Positions 7,719-18,098 are shown, counted from the first letter of the stretch. The stretch is DNA of 64,000 nt from Ruegeria spongiae (GCF_023502395.1 NZ_JAMFMB010000015.1:1-64000); one strand, 5' to 3'. Made by a program: numbers and translations. The notes: generated by a model from the letters alone, not told the origin.

Positions 7719-8885
7719 ATGGCCCACCCCGCCCCGTCAAAGCCCACCGCATGTCTGGCATTGGCGGATGGGACGCTGTTCTATGGCATCGGCTTCGGCG
7801 CAACCGGCCAGACCGTGGCCGAGCTGTGCTTCAACACCGCGATGACCGGGTATCAGGAAATCATGACCGACCCCTCTTATGCGGGCCAGGTCGTGACCTT
7901 CACCTTCCCCCATATCGGCAACGTCGGTGTGAACGCCGATGATGACGAAACCGCCGACCCGGTGGCCGAGGGGATGGTGGTCAAATGGGACCCGACCACA
8001 TCCTCGAACTGGCGTGCCACGGAAGAGTTGAAGGATTGGCTGGCCCGGCGCGGTCGCATTGCCATCGGCGGTGTCGACACAAGGCGGCTGACCCGCGCGA
8101 TCCGCCAGCAAGGCGCGCCGCATGTGGCGCTGGCCCATGATCCCGAGGGCAATTTCGATATCGCCGCGCTGGTTGCCGCCGCCCGCGCCTTTGCCGGGCT
8201 CGAAGGCATGGATCTGGCAAAGGAGGTCACCTGCGCGCAATCCTATCGCTGGGACGAGATGCGTTGGGCCTGGCCCGAGGGTTATACAAGGCAAGAGGCC
8301 CCGCAGCACAAGGTGGTCGCCATCGATTATGGCGCGAAGCGCAACATCCTGCGCTGCCTGGCCTCGGCGGGCTGTGATGTGACCGTCCTGCCTGCCACGG
8401 CAAGCTCGGCCGAGGTTCTTGCCCACAAGCCCGACGGTGTCTTCTTGTCCAACGGTCCCGGCGATCCGGCGGCCACCGGCGAATACGCGGTGCCGATGAT
8501 CCGCGAGATCCTCGACAGCACCGATCTGCCGGTCTTCGGCATCTGTCTCGGTCACCAGATGCTGGCGCTGGCGCTTGGTGGCGAGACCGTCAAGATGAAC
8601 CACGGCCATCACGGTGCCAACCACCCGGTGAAGGACATGGAAACCGGCAAGGTTGAGATCACCTCGATGAACCACGGCTTCGCAGTGGATGCGCAGACCC
8701 TGCCCGAAGGCGTGGTGGAAACCCACCGCTCGCTCTTTGACGGCTCGAATTGCGGGATCCGCCTGACCGACAGGCCGGTCTATTCGGTGCAACACCATCC
8801 CGAGGCCTCGCCCGGACCGCAGGACAGCTTCTACCTCTTCGAACGCTTCGCCAGCGCCATGTCCGCCCGCAAAGCGGCAAGCTGA
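7719..8885 (+). CDS. carA: Carbamoyl phosphate synthase small (glutaminase) subunit
   Basis: Releases ammonia from glutamine for the large subunit CarB, which makes carbamoyl phosphate for arginine and pyrimidine synthesis. The 388-residue protein has the CarA-specific N-terminal domain (GYQEIMTDPSYAGQVVTFTF) and a class I glutamine amidotransferase domain. That domain carries the nucleophile cysteine in FGICLGHQM and the His-Glu pair in VQHHPEASPGP. carB is not adjacent, as in many Alphaproteobacteria. Confidence 0.98.
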   Translation: MAHPAPSKPTACLALADGTLFYGIGFGATGQTVAELCFNTAMTGYQEIMTDPSYAGQVVTFTFPHIGNVGVNADDDETADPVAEGMVVKWDPTTSSNWRATEELKDWLARRGRIAIGGVDTRRLTRAIRQQGAPHVALAHDPEGNFDIAALVAAARAFAGLEGMDLAKEVTCAQSYRWDEMRWAWPEGYTRQEAPQHKVVAIDYGAKRNILRCLASAGCDVTVLPATASSAEVLAHKPDGVFLSNGPGDPAATGEYAVPMIREILDSTDLPVFGICLGHQMLALALGGETVKMNHGHHGANHPVKDMETGKVEITSMNHGFAVDAQTLPEGVVETHRSLFDGSNCGIRLTDRPVYSVQHHPEASPGPQDSFYLFERFASAMSARKAAS

Positions 8886-8962
8886 CGCGCTCCGGACGTA
8901 GTTAACCCAGCGTTAACCTTGGTGAGAGAGCCTGCCATCCGGGGGCTTTGCCGAGGCACGCG

Positions 8963-10828
8963 ATGAGCGATCTGAAATTGAACTTTCAGCGGAGGGCCGC
9001 AGCCGTTCCCTCCGCTGCGCCGCATGTGCCGCTGGGGCGCATTCTGGTCAGGAACGGCGCGATCACCCACGCACAGCTGCACGCCGCGCTTGAGCTGCAA
9101 TTGCGGCTGAACGCCCCGATTGGCGAGATCATCGTGGCCGAAGGCTGGGCCAGCGAGGATCAGGTGCAGGCCGCCCTGGTCGAGCAGCGCGGCCTCGCGG
9201 TGGTCGACCTGTGCCGGGACCGGCCCGAACCCACGCTCTGGGATCTGCAGCCACGCGAGTTCTGGCAGCGCACCCGCAGCGCGCCCTTCAAACGGACCGG
9301 CGCGTTCCTGCAGGTGGCAACCGCACGCCCGGACCGCTTTGCCGAGGTTGAGGCCGGATTTTCCGAAACCGGTCTGATCCCTCTGCCGGTCCTCGGACAT
9401 GCGGCCGCAATCGACACCGTGTTCGCCGATCACTTCGCAGGCCCTCTGGTACACCGGGCGGAAACCCGGGTCGCGCCCGAATTCAGTTGCCGCGGCTACG
9501 CCAGAACCTATGGGCTGTGGGGCGGTGGCGCGCTGGCTGGTCTCGCTGCGATCGCGTCGATTGCGCCCGCAGCATTGGCCGTCGCCGCCTTTGCCGCTGC
9601 CTGCCTGACCTTGCTGATGTTCTTTTCGCTGCGCTGCGTCGGGTTTCTGGCCCATATCCTGGCCCCAACCGCCGATACCGATGGCGATCTCATCCGGGCG
9701 AAGCTGCCGAAGGTCTCGGTCATCGTGCCGCTTTACAAGGAGCGCGAGATCGCAAACGCGCTGATCCGGCGGCTTGGCCGCCTGACCTATCCAAAGGCGC
9801 TGCTCGATGTGATCCTGGTGCTTGAGGCCAAGGACGCGGTCACGCGCGCCGCACTTGAAGACCTCGTCCTGCCCCACTGGATGCGGGTTCTGGAAGTGCC
9901 CGATACCGGTGGCCTGACCACCAAGCCACGCGCGCTGAACTATGCGCTGGACTTCTGCGCCGGTGAGATCGTCGGCATCTGGGACGCAGAAGACGCGCCC
10001 GAATCCGACCAGATCGAAAAGGTGGTACAGCAGTTTGACCGGGCCGGACCGGATGTCGCCTGCCTGCAGGGCATTCTGGATTACTACAATCCACGCACCA
10101 ACTGGCGCGCGCGGTGTTTCACCATCGAATATTGCAGCTGGTTCCGCGCCGTGATGCCCGGTATCGCCCGGCTGGGACTGGTGGTGCCGCTGGGTGGCAC
10201 CACGCTGTTCATGCGCAAAACCGTACTGGAAGAGCTTGGCGGCTGGGACGCCCACAATGTCACCGAAGATGCCGATCTGGGCGTGCGGCTGTGCCGGGCG
10301 GGCTATCGGACCGAGTTCATCCGCACCAGCACCTATGAAGAAGCGAACCACCGGCTCTGGCCCTGGGTCAAGCAACGCTCGCGCTGGCTCAAGGGGTTCA
10401 TGATCACCTATCTGGTACATATGCGGGCGCCGCGCCAGCTTTGGCGCGACCTGGGGGTATGGCGTTTTCTGGGTGTGCAGGCCTTTTTCCTTGGCACGCT
10501 GGGGCAGTTTCTGCTGGCACCGGTGCTCTGGACCTTCTGGCTGGGCGCACTGGGTGCGCCGGGTCCGTGGACCGGTCTGATCGACACGCAGGTGCTGACC
10601 ATCGCAGCGACTTTGCTGCTGGCGGTCGAAGGGATCAGTTTCGCCATCGCCGCCACCGCCCTGTCCACACCGGGTCGACGCTTTCTGCTGCCCTGGATCC
10701 TGGCCATGCCGCTTTATTATCCGGCGGGAGTCATCGCCGCCTATAAGGCGCTCTATGAACTGGCGGTAAAACCCTATTTCTGGGACAAGACCCAGCACGG
10801 GCAAGTGGTTGAGGGCGTCACCCCTTAG
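8963..10828 (+). CDS. Membrane family-2 glycosyltransferase with N-terminal GspE domain
   Basis: 621 residues. Residues ~22-160 match the N-terminal domain of type II secretion ATPases (GspE_N: LGRILVRNGAITHAQLHAAL). Two membrane helices lie at ~185-230. The GT2 catalytic domain spans ~250-480 with DAED at 341, TEDADL at 434-439 and QRSRW at 471-475, the D-D-D-QxxRW set of processive synthases. Further membrane helices follow. The layout recalls NfrB/cellulose-synthase-like enzymes that export polysaccharide. The ATG is preceded by GAGG; a TTG at 8948 is an alternative. The stop overlaps the convergent GntR gene by four bases. Sugar and product are unknown. Confidence 0.9.
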   Translation: MSDLKLNFQRRAAAVPSAAPHVPLGRILVRNGAITHAQLHAALELQLRLNAPIGEIIVAEGWASEDQVQAALVEQRGLAVVDLCRDRPEPTLWDLQPREFWQRTRSAPFKRTGAFLQVATARPDRFAEVEAGFSETGLIPLPVLGHAAAIDTVFADHFAGPLVHRAETRVAPEFSCRGYARTYGLWGGGALAGLAAIASIAPAALAVAAFAAACLTLLMFFSLRCVGFLAHILAPTADTDGDLIRAKLPKVSVIVPLYKEREIANALIRRLGRLTYPKALLDVILVLEAKDAVTRAALEDLVLPHWMRVLEVPDTGGLTTKPRALNYALDFCAGEIVGIWDAEDAPESDQIEKVVQQFDRAGPDVACLQGILDYYNPRTNWRARCFTIEYCSWFRAVMPGIARLGLVVPLGGTTLFMRKTVLEELGGWDAHNVTEDADLGVRLCRAGYRTEFIRTSTYEEANHRLWPWVKQRSRWLKGFMITYLVHMRAPRQLWRDLGVWRFLGVQAFFLGTLGQFLLAPVLWTFWLGALGAPGPWTGLIDTQVLTIAATLLLAVEGISFAIAATALSTPGRRFLLPWILAMPLYYPAGVIAAYKALYELAVKPYFWDKTQHGQVVEGVTP

Positions 10829-11475
10829 GAGCGTTCACGTTCATCCGCATCCTGCTTGAGCCGGGTCACGAAGGCGACCGAGATATGGTCCTTGAGCGCG
10901 CGGCCCGCCGCCTCTTCGTCACGCGCGGCAATCGCCTCGACGATGGTTTTGTGTTCGGCCTGCGCGATCTCGCCCCGGCCCTGCGCCGCCAGCGAAGTGG
11001 TCGCCATCAGCGCCATGGTGCGATGCACCAGGTCCAGTTGCTGCACCAGATAACGGTTATGCGAGGCCAGGTGAATCTGCTCGTGGAACCGCCGGTTGGC
11101 GCGGCTGAGCGCGGGCGGATCATCGACCAGCGCATCGTCGGCCTCGACCATTTCGCGCAGCACCTTGATTTCCTCTTCGGTGGCGTGGCGCGCGGCAAGG
11201 CTGGCGGCCAGCCCCTCCAACTCGCTGCGCACCACATAAAGCTCGGCCATCTGGTTGTGGTCCAGCGACGCGACGATCAGAGAGCGGCCGTCGCGTTCCA
11301 GCAGCGATTGCGTCTCGAGCCGCTGCAACGCCTCGCGGATCGGGGTGCGCGATACGCCGAAACGCTCCGCCAGATCGCTCTCGACCAGCCGGTCACCGGG
11401 TTTGAACACCCCGACATCAATGGCTTCGAGCACGAGGTGATAAGCATCTTTCTGGTTGGAATGGGTGCGGTTCAT
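10825..11475 (-). CDS. GntR-family transcriptional regulator, FCD (FadR) subfamily
   Basis: 216 residues. The N-terminal winged helix contains the GntR signature (PGDRLVESDLAERFGVSRTP), followed by an all-helical FCD ligand domain with metal-binding histidines (FHEQIHLASHNRYL and EHKTIVEAIAARDEEAA). FCD proteins usually sense carboxylic acids. No catabolic operon is adjacent: its upstream neighbour is a divergent HAD nucleotidase. The target and ligand are therefore unknown. Confidence 0.93.
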   Translation of the reverse strand: MNRTHSNQKDAYHLVLEAIDVGVFKPGDRLVESDLAERFGVSRTPIREALQRLETQSLLERDGRSLIVASLDHNQMAELYVVRSELEGLAASLAARHATEEEIKVLREMVEADDALVDDPPALSRANRRFHEQIHLASHNRYLVQQLDLVHRTMALMATTSLAAQGRGEIAQAEHKTIVEAIAARDEEAAGRALKDHISVAFVTRLKQDADERERS

Positions 11476-11575
11476 TCAGGCGGCTTTCCTTGTTCGGACC
11501 TGTCTAGCGCCCCCTGCCCCCGCCAATCAAGCCAAAGCGTTGAAAACCTGCGCCGACTGGCCTAGACCCGGCCCC

Positions 11576-12220
11576 ATGGTCAGGCACAATTTCTCACATG
11601 TGGCGCATTGGGTGTTCGATCTGGACAACACCCTCTACCCGCCACAGATGCAGCTTTTCGATCAGATCGAAGTGCTGATGACGCAATATGTGATGCAGGC
11701 GCTCTCGGTCAGCGAGGCCGAGGCCGACCGGCTGCGCAGCCATTACTGGCACACTTATGGCACGACACTGGCGGGGCTGATGCGCGAGCATGACCTGGAT
11801 CCGGACCCCTATCTGCATGCGGTCCACCAGATCGACACCACTCATATGGTACCCGATGCAGAACTGGCCGCGCATATCAGCGCGCTGCCCGGGCGGCGTA
11901 TCGTCTATACCAACGGTTCTGCGCCTTATGCCGAACGTGTGCTGGCCGCGCGCGGGCTGAGCGGGCTGTTTGACGCCATCTACGGGGTCGAACATGCCGG
12001 ATATCGCCCCAAGCCCGAGCGTGCCGCATTCGAGGCGATCTTTGCCCAGGACGGAGTCACGCCCAATGCCGCTGCCATGTTCGAGGATGATCCCCGCAAT
12101 CTGGCGGCCCCTTTCGAAATGGGCATGCGTACCGTTCACGTCGCGCCAAACCCGACCGGGGCACAGCATATTCACCATCATACCGATGACCTGACCGGGT
12201 TCCTCGCAGGGCTGGTCTGA
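11576..12220 (+). CDS. HAD-superfamily pyrimidine 5'-nucleotidase (Sdt1-like)
   Basis: 214 residues. HAD motif I FDLDNTLYPP is followed by a helical cap, then motif II YTNGSAPYAERVL, the lysine in YRPKPE and the acidic motif FEDDPRNL. DNTLYP and the cap type place it in the pyrimidine 5'-nucleotidase subgroup, which dephosphorylates UMP/CMP-like nucleotides. The ATG at 11576 gives the family N terminus; a longer frame from 11456 overlaps the divergent promoter region. It is divergent from the GntR regulator. Confidence 0.9.
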   Translation: MVRHNFSHVAHWVFDLDNTLYPPQMQLFDQIEVLMTQYVMQALSVSEAEADRLRSHYWHTYGTTLAGLMREHDLDPDPYLHAVHQIDTTHMVPDAELAAHISALPGRRIVYTNGSAPYAERVLAARGLSGLFDAIYGVEHAGYRPKPERAAFEAIFAQDGVTPNAAAMFEDDPRNLAAPFEMGMRTVHVAPNPTGAQHIHHHTDDLTGFLAGLV

Positions 12221-12304
12221 GCGCCAAACCGCTACGTCATTCCGCACCGCCGCCTTGCACGAAATCGGGTGTTGTGAGAAAAAGATGTATCAGAGAGGTT
12301 TCTT

Positions 12305-12565
12305 ATGAGCACCAGCACACCCCATCCCCCGGTCTCCTTTTTGCGTCGTGTGGCCATGGCGCTCCCGTTTGGCGCTGGCATCGTCAGGCAAATCGACGCG
12401 GGCACGCTTGACCGCGGCGCGGCAAAGGCCTGGGGTCTGGTGGCCGCCGGGGTGGCGATCTGGGCGTGCTCGACTGCCCTTTTCGGCGTGCCCGGCTTCT
12501 ATATTCCGGCGCTGATCATGGTGCCGGTCATCTGGGCCATCCTCCTCATCATCACGCTGGGCTAA
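12305..12565 (+). CDS. Small membrane protein of unknown function
   Basis: 86 residues. A soluble N-terminal third is followed by two membrane helices (AWGLVAAGVAIWACSTALFG and FYIPALIMVPVIWAILLIITLG). GAGAGG precedes the ATG at a good distance. It lies between the HAD gene and the UbiH-like gene on the same strand. No family is recognised. Confidence 0.65.
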   Translation: MSTSTPHPPVSFLRRVAMALPFGAGIVRQIDAGTLDRGAAKAWGLVAAGVAIWACSTALFGVPGFYIPALIMVPVIWAILLIITLG

Positions 12566-12638
12566 GCACCGGGACAGCTTGTCGCTTGGCCTTGTCCCAC
12601 GGCGCGGATTACAGTCCGCCCGAACGGAGGGCCGTACG

Positions 12639-13835
12639 ATGGCTGAGACCTGCGATATCCTGATTTCCGGCGGCGGCATCGCCGGTCTGACCGCTGCTGC
12701 CGTCTTTGGCGCGGCAGGCTTTGACGTGACCTGCGTCGACCCCACCCCGCCGGTGACCGAACGCGATGCAGCAGGCTCAGACCTGCGCACCACCGCGTTT
12801 CTGCAGCCTGCTCAGGCGCTGCTGGAACACTGCGGGCTCTGGGCGCGGTTGTCGGATCATGCCGCCCCGCTGCAAATCATGCGGATCGTCGATGCCGGCG
12901 GCGAGGTGCCGGAACCGCGCATTGTGCGCGATTTCAACGCCGCCGACATCTCTGATCAGCCTTTTGGCTGGAACCTGCCGAACTGGCTGCTGCGCCGCGA
13001 GATGATCGCCCGACTGACCGAGTTGCCGAATGTCGATTTCCGGCCCGGCACCGGCACCACCACGCTGTTCACGCGTACCAGCGAGGCGCGGGTGGGTCTG
13101 AGCGATGGCACCCTCCTGCGCTGCAAACTGGTCCTTGCTGCGGACGGGCGCAACTCGCCCATGCGCGAGGCCGCCGGGATCAATGTGAAAACCACTCGCT
13201 ATGGGCAAAAGGCGCTGGCTTTTGCCGTCACCCACCCGACTCCGCATGACAATGTCTCGACCGAGATTCACCGCTCCGGCGGGCCGTTCACCATGGTGCC
13301 GCTGCCCGACTGGCATGGATCGCCCTCCTCCGCGATTGTGTGGATGGAGCGCGGACCGGTGGCACAAGACCTGCTTGTCATGCCAGATGCAGGCTTCGAG
13401 GCGGCGATGACCGAACGCTCCTGCGGGTTGCTCGGGCCGCTGAAACTGGCCTCGCGCCGCACGATCTGGCCGATCATCAGCCAATCCGCCACCCGGCTTG
13501 CGGGCGAGCGGATCGCGCTGATGGCCGAGGCCGCCCATGTGGTGCCTCCGATCGGCGCGCAGGGGCTGAACATGTCGCTGAACGATCTGCGCAGCCTGCT
13601 GGATCTGGCCGAGGCGCATCGCGACGATCTCGGCAACGCCACCATGCTCGAGGCCTATCACAAGGCCCGCATCCGCGACGTGGAATTGCGGGTCACCGGG
13701 ATCGACCTGCTGAACCGCGCCTCGATGGTCGAGGCCCGGCCGCTGCGCGACGTGCGCGCCCTGGGTCTGGACGCGCTTTATGCCCTGCCCGCCGTGCGCC
13801 GCACGCTGATGCAGATGGGACTGGGCGTGCGCTGA
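12639..13835 (+). CDS. UbiH/UbiF-type FAD-dependent monooxygenase
   Basis: 398-residue group A flavin hydroxylase. The N-terminal ADP-binding motif is GGGIAGLTAA, the NAD(P)H/FAD motif is LAADGRNSPMREAAG, and the second FAD motif is AEAAHVVPPIGAQGLNMSL (GD replaced by AE, which is usual in alphaproteobacterial UbiH-like proteins). It probably hydroxylates the ubiquinone ring, but which carbon (C5, C6 or C1) cannot be told from sequence alone. CGGAGG nine bases upstream fixes the start. Its stop lies 7 bases from that of the convergent aminotransferase gene. Confidence 0.9.
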   Translation: MAETCDILISGGGIAGLTAAAVFGAAGFDVTCVDPTPPVTERDAAGSDLRTTAFLQPAQALLEHCGLWARLSDHAAPLQIMRIVDAGGEVPEPRIVRDFNAADISDQPFGWNLPNWLLRREMIARLTELPNVDFRPGTGTTTLFTRTSEARVGLSDGTLLRCKLVLAADGRNSPMREAAGINVKTTRYGQKALAFAVTHPTPHDNVSTEIHRSGGPFTMVPLPDWHGSPSSAIVWMERGPVAQDLLVMPDAGFEAAMTERSCGLLGPLKLASRRTIWPIISQSATRLAGERIALMAEAAHVVPPIGAQGLNMSLNDLRSLLDLAEAHRDDLGNATMLEAYHKARIRDVELRVTGIDLLNRASMVEARPLRDVRALGLDALYALPAVRRTLMQMGLGVR

Positions 13836-13842
13836 GCGGGTC

Positions 13843-14970
13843 CTACAAAACCTTGTCCAGCACCCGCTTCAATCGGGCAATGGTGCCATCCACGTCATAG
13901 AGCTTGTCGAGGCCGAACAGACCCAGCCGGAAAGTGCTGAAGCCTTCGGGTTCGTCACATTGCAGCGGCACCCCGGCAGCGATCTGCATGCCTTCGGCGG
14001 CGAACTTCTTGCCGCTCTTGATGTCGGGATCACCGGTATAGCTGACCACAACCCCCGGCGCACCGAAGCCCTCGGCGGCAACCGAGGTCACGCCCTTGTC
14101 CTTGAGCATCGCGCGCACGCCATTGCCCAGCGCCCATTGCGCCTCGCGCAGCTTTTCAAAGCCGTAATCGCGGGTTTCCAACATCGTGTCGCGGAACGCT
14201 TTCAGCGCATCGGTGGGCATCGTGGCGTGATAGGCATGGCTACCATTCTCATACGCCGCCATGATCTCGCGCCATTTCTTCAGGTCCACCGCGAAACTGT
14301 CCGAGGTGGTTTCCTGCAGGCGCTGCTCGGCACGGTTCGACAGCATCACCAGCCCGGCACAGGGCGAGGCGCTCCAGCCTTTTTGCGGGGCCGAGATCAG
14401 CACGTCGACCCCGGTGGCCTTCATGTCGATCCAGATGCAACCCGAGGCGATGCAATCCAGCACCATCAGCGCGCCAACCTCATGCGCGGCGGCGGCCAGC
14501 GCGGTGACATAATCGTCCGGCAGGATCACCCCGGCCGAGGTTTCCACATGCGGGGCAAAGACCACATCCGGCTTCTGCGCGCGGATCGCGGCGACAACCT
14601 CGTCGATCGGGGCGGGTTCAAAGGGGGACGGGCTTGCATTGCCGGTCTGGCGCGCCTTCATCACCGTGGCGTTTGCCGTCAGCCCGCCACATTCGATGAT
14701 CTGGCTCCAGCGGTAGGAAAACCAGCCATTGCGCACCACCAGCACATTTGCGCCGCGCGCAAACTGCCGCGCGACAGCTTCCATCCCATAGGTGCCACCG
14801 CCTGGGATCACCGCCACACCATCGGCGTTATAGACCGATTTGAGCAGGTCCGAGATGTCGTGCATCACCTGCTGAAAATCGGCGGACATGTGATTGAGCG
14901 AGCGGTCCGTGAAAACAACGGAGAATTCCTCAAGCCCGTTTGGGTCGACAGTATCAAGCAATGCAGGCAC
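13843..14970 (-). CDS. Class V PLP aminotransferase (alanine/serine-glyoxylate type)
   Basis: 375 residues. The pyridoxal-phosphate lysine lies in SAPQKGWSASP, preceded by the LDCIASGCIWIDMKATG aspartate strand. GGGTYGMEAVARQFA near residue 60 is the phosphate-cup region. The family includes alanine-glyoxylate, serine-glyoxylate and serine-pyruvate aminotransferases; which amino acid is used cannot be decided. It is divergent from a UTRA-type GntR regulator, which may control it. Confidence 0.88.
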   Translation of the reverse strand: MPALLDTVDPNGLEEFSVVFTDRSLNHMSADFQQVMHDISDLLKSVYNADGVAVIPGGGTYGMEAVARQFARGANVLVVRNGWFSYRWSQIIECGGLTANATVMKARQTGNASPSPFEPAPIDEVVAAIRAQKPDVVFAPHVETSAGVILPDDYVTALAAAAHEVGALMVLDCIASGCIWIDMKATGVDVLISAPQKGWSASPCAGLVMLSNRAEQRLQETTSDSFAVDLKKWREIMAAYENGSHAYHATMPTDALKAFRDTMLETRDYGFEKLREAQWALGNGVRAMLKDKGVTSVAAEGFGAPGVVVSYTGDPDIKSGKKFAAEGMQIAAGVPLQCDEPEGFSTFRLGLFGLDKLYDVDGTIARLKRVLDKVL

Positions 14971-15079
14971 GGCAGCGATCCTTCTGATGTATTCAGCCTT
15001 GTAGTTACCGGCTGTTTGACGTTAGGGAAACCGGGAAACGCGAAGAGCGACAGGTCTTTCGCGCAATCGCATTACCATC

Positions 15080-15096
15080 ATTGTCATGTGAACAAT
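15080..15096. promoter_or_regulatory. Candidate GntR/HutC-type operator
   Basis: ATTGT-CATGTGA-ACAAT is a perfect 5-bp inverted repeat in the 264-base gap between the aminotransferase and the divergent UTRA regulator. The gap also holds an imperfect GTGT...ACAC repeat (15158-15177). HutC-group regulators bind similar TTGT...ACAA sites. The repeat is seen; that this regulator binds it is inferred from position. Confidence 0.4.
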
Positions 15097-15234
15097 CTGA
15101 CAGAAACGTCAATATCAATCATGAAATAGGGGCTTCCCCAAGGGCATGACGCCAATTAGTGTCAATTTAACTTTACACCATAAGATGTTTGCGAACAGAT
15201 TAGCACACGCAAAGAAAGATAAGGTCGTAGCCAG

Positions 15235-15936
15235 TTGCAGGAACGTAAAAGAACCAGCTTCCAAGCGGTTCGCCAGTTGGTACAGAGCAGGATTGAAAAG
15301 GGTATCTGGCCGCAAGGCACATTGCTTCCCACCGAGTCGGAACTGGCCGAGGAATTCGGCTGCGCCCGCGCCACGGTGAACCGGGCCCTGAGGGAACTTG
15401 CCGATGGCGGCTTTGTGGAACGCCGCCGCAAAAGCGGAACACGGGTCACAACCGCGCCGGTCAAACTGGCCAAATTCGAGATCGCGCTGGTCCGCAAAAT
15501 GGTCGAAGAACAGAATGCGGCCTATCGCTATGCGCTGGTGAACCGCTCGATCGATCCGGCCCCGGCCTGGTTGCGTTCGCGGCTGGGTTTGTTGCCCGAT
15601 CGCCGTGTCCTGCACGTGCTCTGTATGCATTATGCCAATAACCGTCCCTTCCAGTTCGAGGAACGATGGGTCAATCTGGATGTTGTGCCTGGGATCGAAC
15701 AGGCCGACCTGTCCCAGGCAGGTCCGAATGAGTGGCTGCTGGCCAATGTGCCCTTCACCGATGCCGAGATGATCCTGTCCTCGGTACCAGCCGATGCCCG
15801 CATAGCCGAGTTTCTGGCCACTTCGGCGGGCACTTCGGTCATGCAGATCGAACGGACCACCTGGAAACAGGGGGTCCCGGTCACCTTCGTGCGGATGACG
15901 CACCATCCGGGGTTTCAGGTCCGGGCGCGCTACTGA
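15235..15936 (+). CDS. GntR-family regulator, HutC/UTRA subfamily
   Basis: 233 residues. The winged-helix domain (PTESELAEEFGCARATVNRA) is followed by a UTRA ligand domain containing FQFEERWVNLDVVPGI and a C-terminal EIL..VPADARIAEFL segment typical of HutC-like proteins. No histidine-utilisation genes are nearby, so a hutC name is not justified. The best start is TTG (MQERKRTSFQAV), with only a weak AAGG upstream. The last 56 bases overlap the convergent Lrp gene. Confidence 0.87.
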   Translation: MQERKRTSFQAVRQLVQSRIEKGIWPQGTLLPTESELAEEFGCARATVNRALRELADGGFVERRRKSGTRVTTAPVKLAKFEIALVRKMVEEQNAAYRYALVNRSIDPAPAWLRSRLGLLPDRRVLHVLCMHYANNRPFQFEERWVNLDVVPGIEQADLSQAGPNEWLLANVPFTDAEMILSSVPADARIAEFLATSAGTSVMQIERTTWKQGVPVTFVRMTHHPGFQVRARY

Positions 15937-16393
15937 CCCCGATCGGGCCGGGCAGCCGTTCTTCGCTCAGCAATACATTTGCCTCAACGTCACCGGCACC
16001 GGGCAGAGTCATGATCCGGCGACGCAGCACCCGTTCGAAATCGGACAGGTCGCGCGCCACGACGCGCAGGCGATAATCATAAAGCCCCAGAACATGCTCG
16101 ACGGTCTGCACCTCGGGAATGGCGCTGACGGCGCGTTCGAAATCCTCGAGGCTGATCTGCCCCTTGCGGGCCAGCTTGACCCCCAGAAAGACGGTCACGC
16201 CAAATCCCAGCGCCTCGGCATTCAGCCGTAGCCGACGGCCCTTGATCGCACCGCTCTCATGCAACCGCTTGATACGGCGCCATGTGGCGGGCTGCGACAG
16301 ACCAAATCGCCGCCCCAGCGCGCCCGCGCTTTGGGTGGCGTCCTGGGTCAGCGCGTGCAACAGCTTGCGGTCGATCTCGTCAAACTCGATCAT
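15881..16393 (-). CDS. Lrp/AsnC-family transcriptional regulator (downstream of a pair)
   Basis: 170 residues. The N-terminal HTH (DEIDRKLLHAL...LSQPATWRRIKRL) is followed by an AsnC ligand-binding (RAM) domain with VEHVLGLYDYRLRVVARDL. The C-terminal ~20 residues extend beyond the usual family end and overlap the convergent UTRA gene. The start overlaps the end of the next Lrp gene (ATGA), so the two are translated together. Confidence 0.92.
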   Translation of the reverse strand: MIEFDEIDRKLLHALTQDATQSAGALGRRFGLSQPATWRRIKRLHESGAIKGRRLRLNAEALGFGVTVFLGVKLARKGQISLEDFERAVSAIPEVQTVEHVLGLYDYRLRVVARDLSDFERVLRRRIMTLPGAGDVEANVLLSEERLPGPIGVSSAPGPETPDGASSARR

Positions 16394-16845
16394 ACCGGCA
16401 GCGCCTCGTCCCGCTTCACCCGTGCGATATGCATCAGCGCCTCGATATCGGCGATATGCGGCAGGGTCAGGATGCGGTCGCGATAGATCTGCTGGTAATG
16501 CGACATATCCCGCGCAATGACGGAGAGCCGCACATCAACCCGTCCAAGAAAGGTCTGGATCTCGATCACCTCCGGAACCCCACGCGCCTGCGCGGTAAAC
16601 TCATCAAAGGCCCGCGCCTGCGTCTTGTCCAACGTCACCCGCAGCGACACCTCGACCGCATAGCCCAACGCCGTCCAGTCGATCACCGCCTCCTGCCCTT
16701 GGATGATACCGTTTGCCTCCATCTTCTCGATCCGCCGCCAGCAGACACCCGAGGTGATACGGCAGCGCTCGGCCAGTTCCGCCGTGGAAAGGCTGGGGTC
16801 GCCCTGAAAGTGACGCAGAATGCGCCTGTCGATATCATCAAGCAT
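16390..16845 (-). CDS. Lrp/AsnC-family transcriptional regulator (upstream of a pair)
   Basis: About 151 residues from MLDDIDRRILRHF, the family's usual N terminus; starts at 16887 (ATG) and 16914 (GTG) would add residues that do not look conserved. The HTH segment is AELAERCRITSGVCWRRIEKM and the RAM domain includes IQTFLGRVDVRLSVIARDM. It is divergent from ilvC with about 130 bases between, so control of branched-chain amino acid synthesis is a reasonable guess. Only ~30% of positions appear shared with the partner by eye, so this is an old duplication or a pair acting as a heteromer. Confidence 0.9.
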   Translation of the reverse strand: MLDDIDRRILRHFQGDPSLSTAELAERCRITSGVCWRRIEKMEANGIIQGQEAVIDWTALGYAVEVSLRVTLDKTQARAFDEFTAQARGVPEVIEIQTFLGRVDVRLSVIARDMSHYQQIYRDRILTLPHIADIEALMHIARVKRDEALPV

Positions 16846-16878
16846 GATTTTGTCAGTATCACTTACATCGGAGAATGA

Positions 16879-18000
<1,122 letters not shown>

Positions 18001-18024
18001 TCTGTCCGCTCCTGTTGTGACAGA

Positions 18025-18057
18025 CAAAAGGGCGGGCCTGCGGGTCCGCCCTTTGTT
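18025..18057 (+). terminator. Intrinsic terminator of ilvC
   Basis: AAAGGGCGG and CCGCCCTTT form a nine-pair stem with a ten-base loop, 26 bases after the ilvC stop. The T tract is broken (TTTGTTT), so it may be less efficient than the ctaD one. Confidence 0.85.
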
Positions 18058-18098
18058 TCTGCGCAATCTGCGCAGGTTGAAACGCGCGAGGCAATTGA

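Noticed and set aside
15235-15936. Naming the UTRA regulator hutC
   Set aside because: No histidine-utilisation genes are near; UTRA proteins regulate many pathways.
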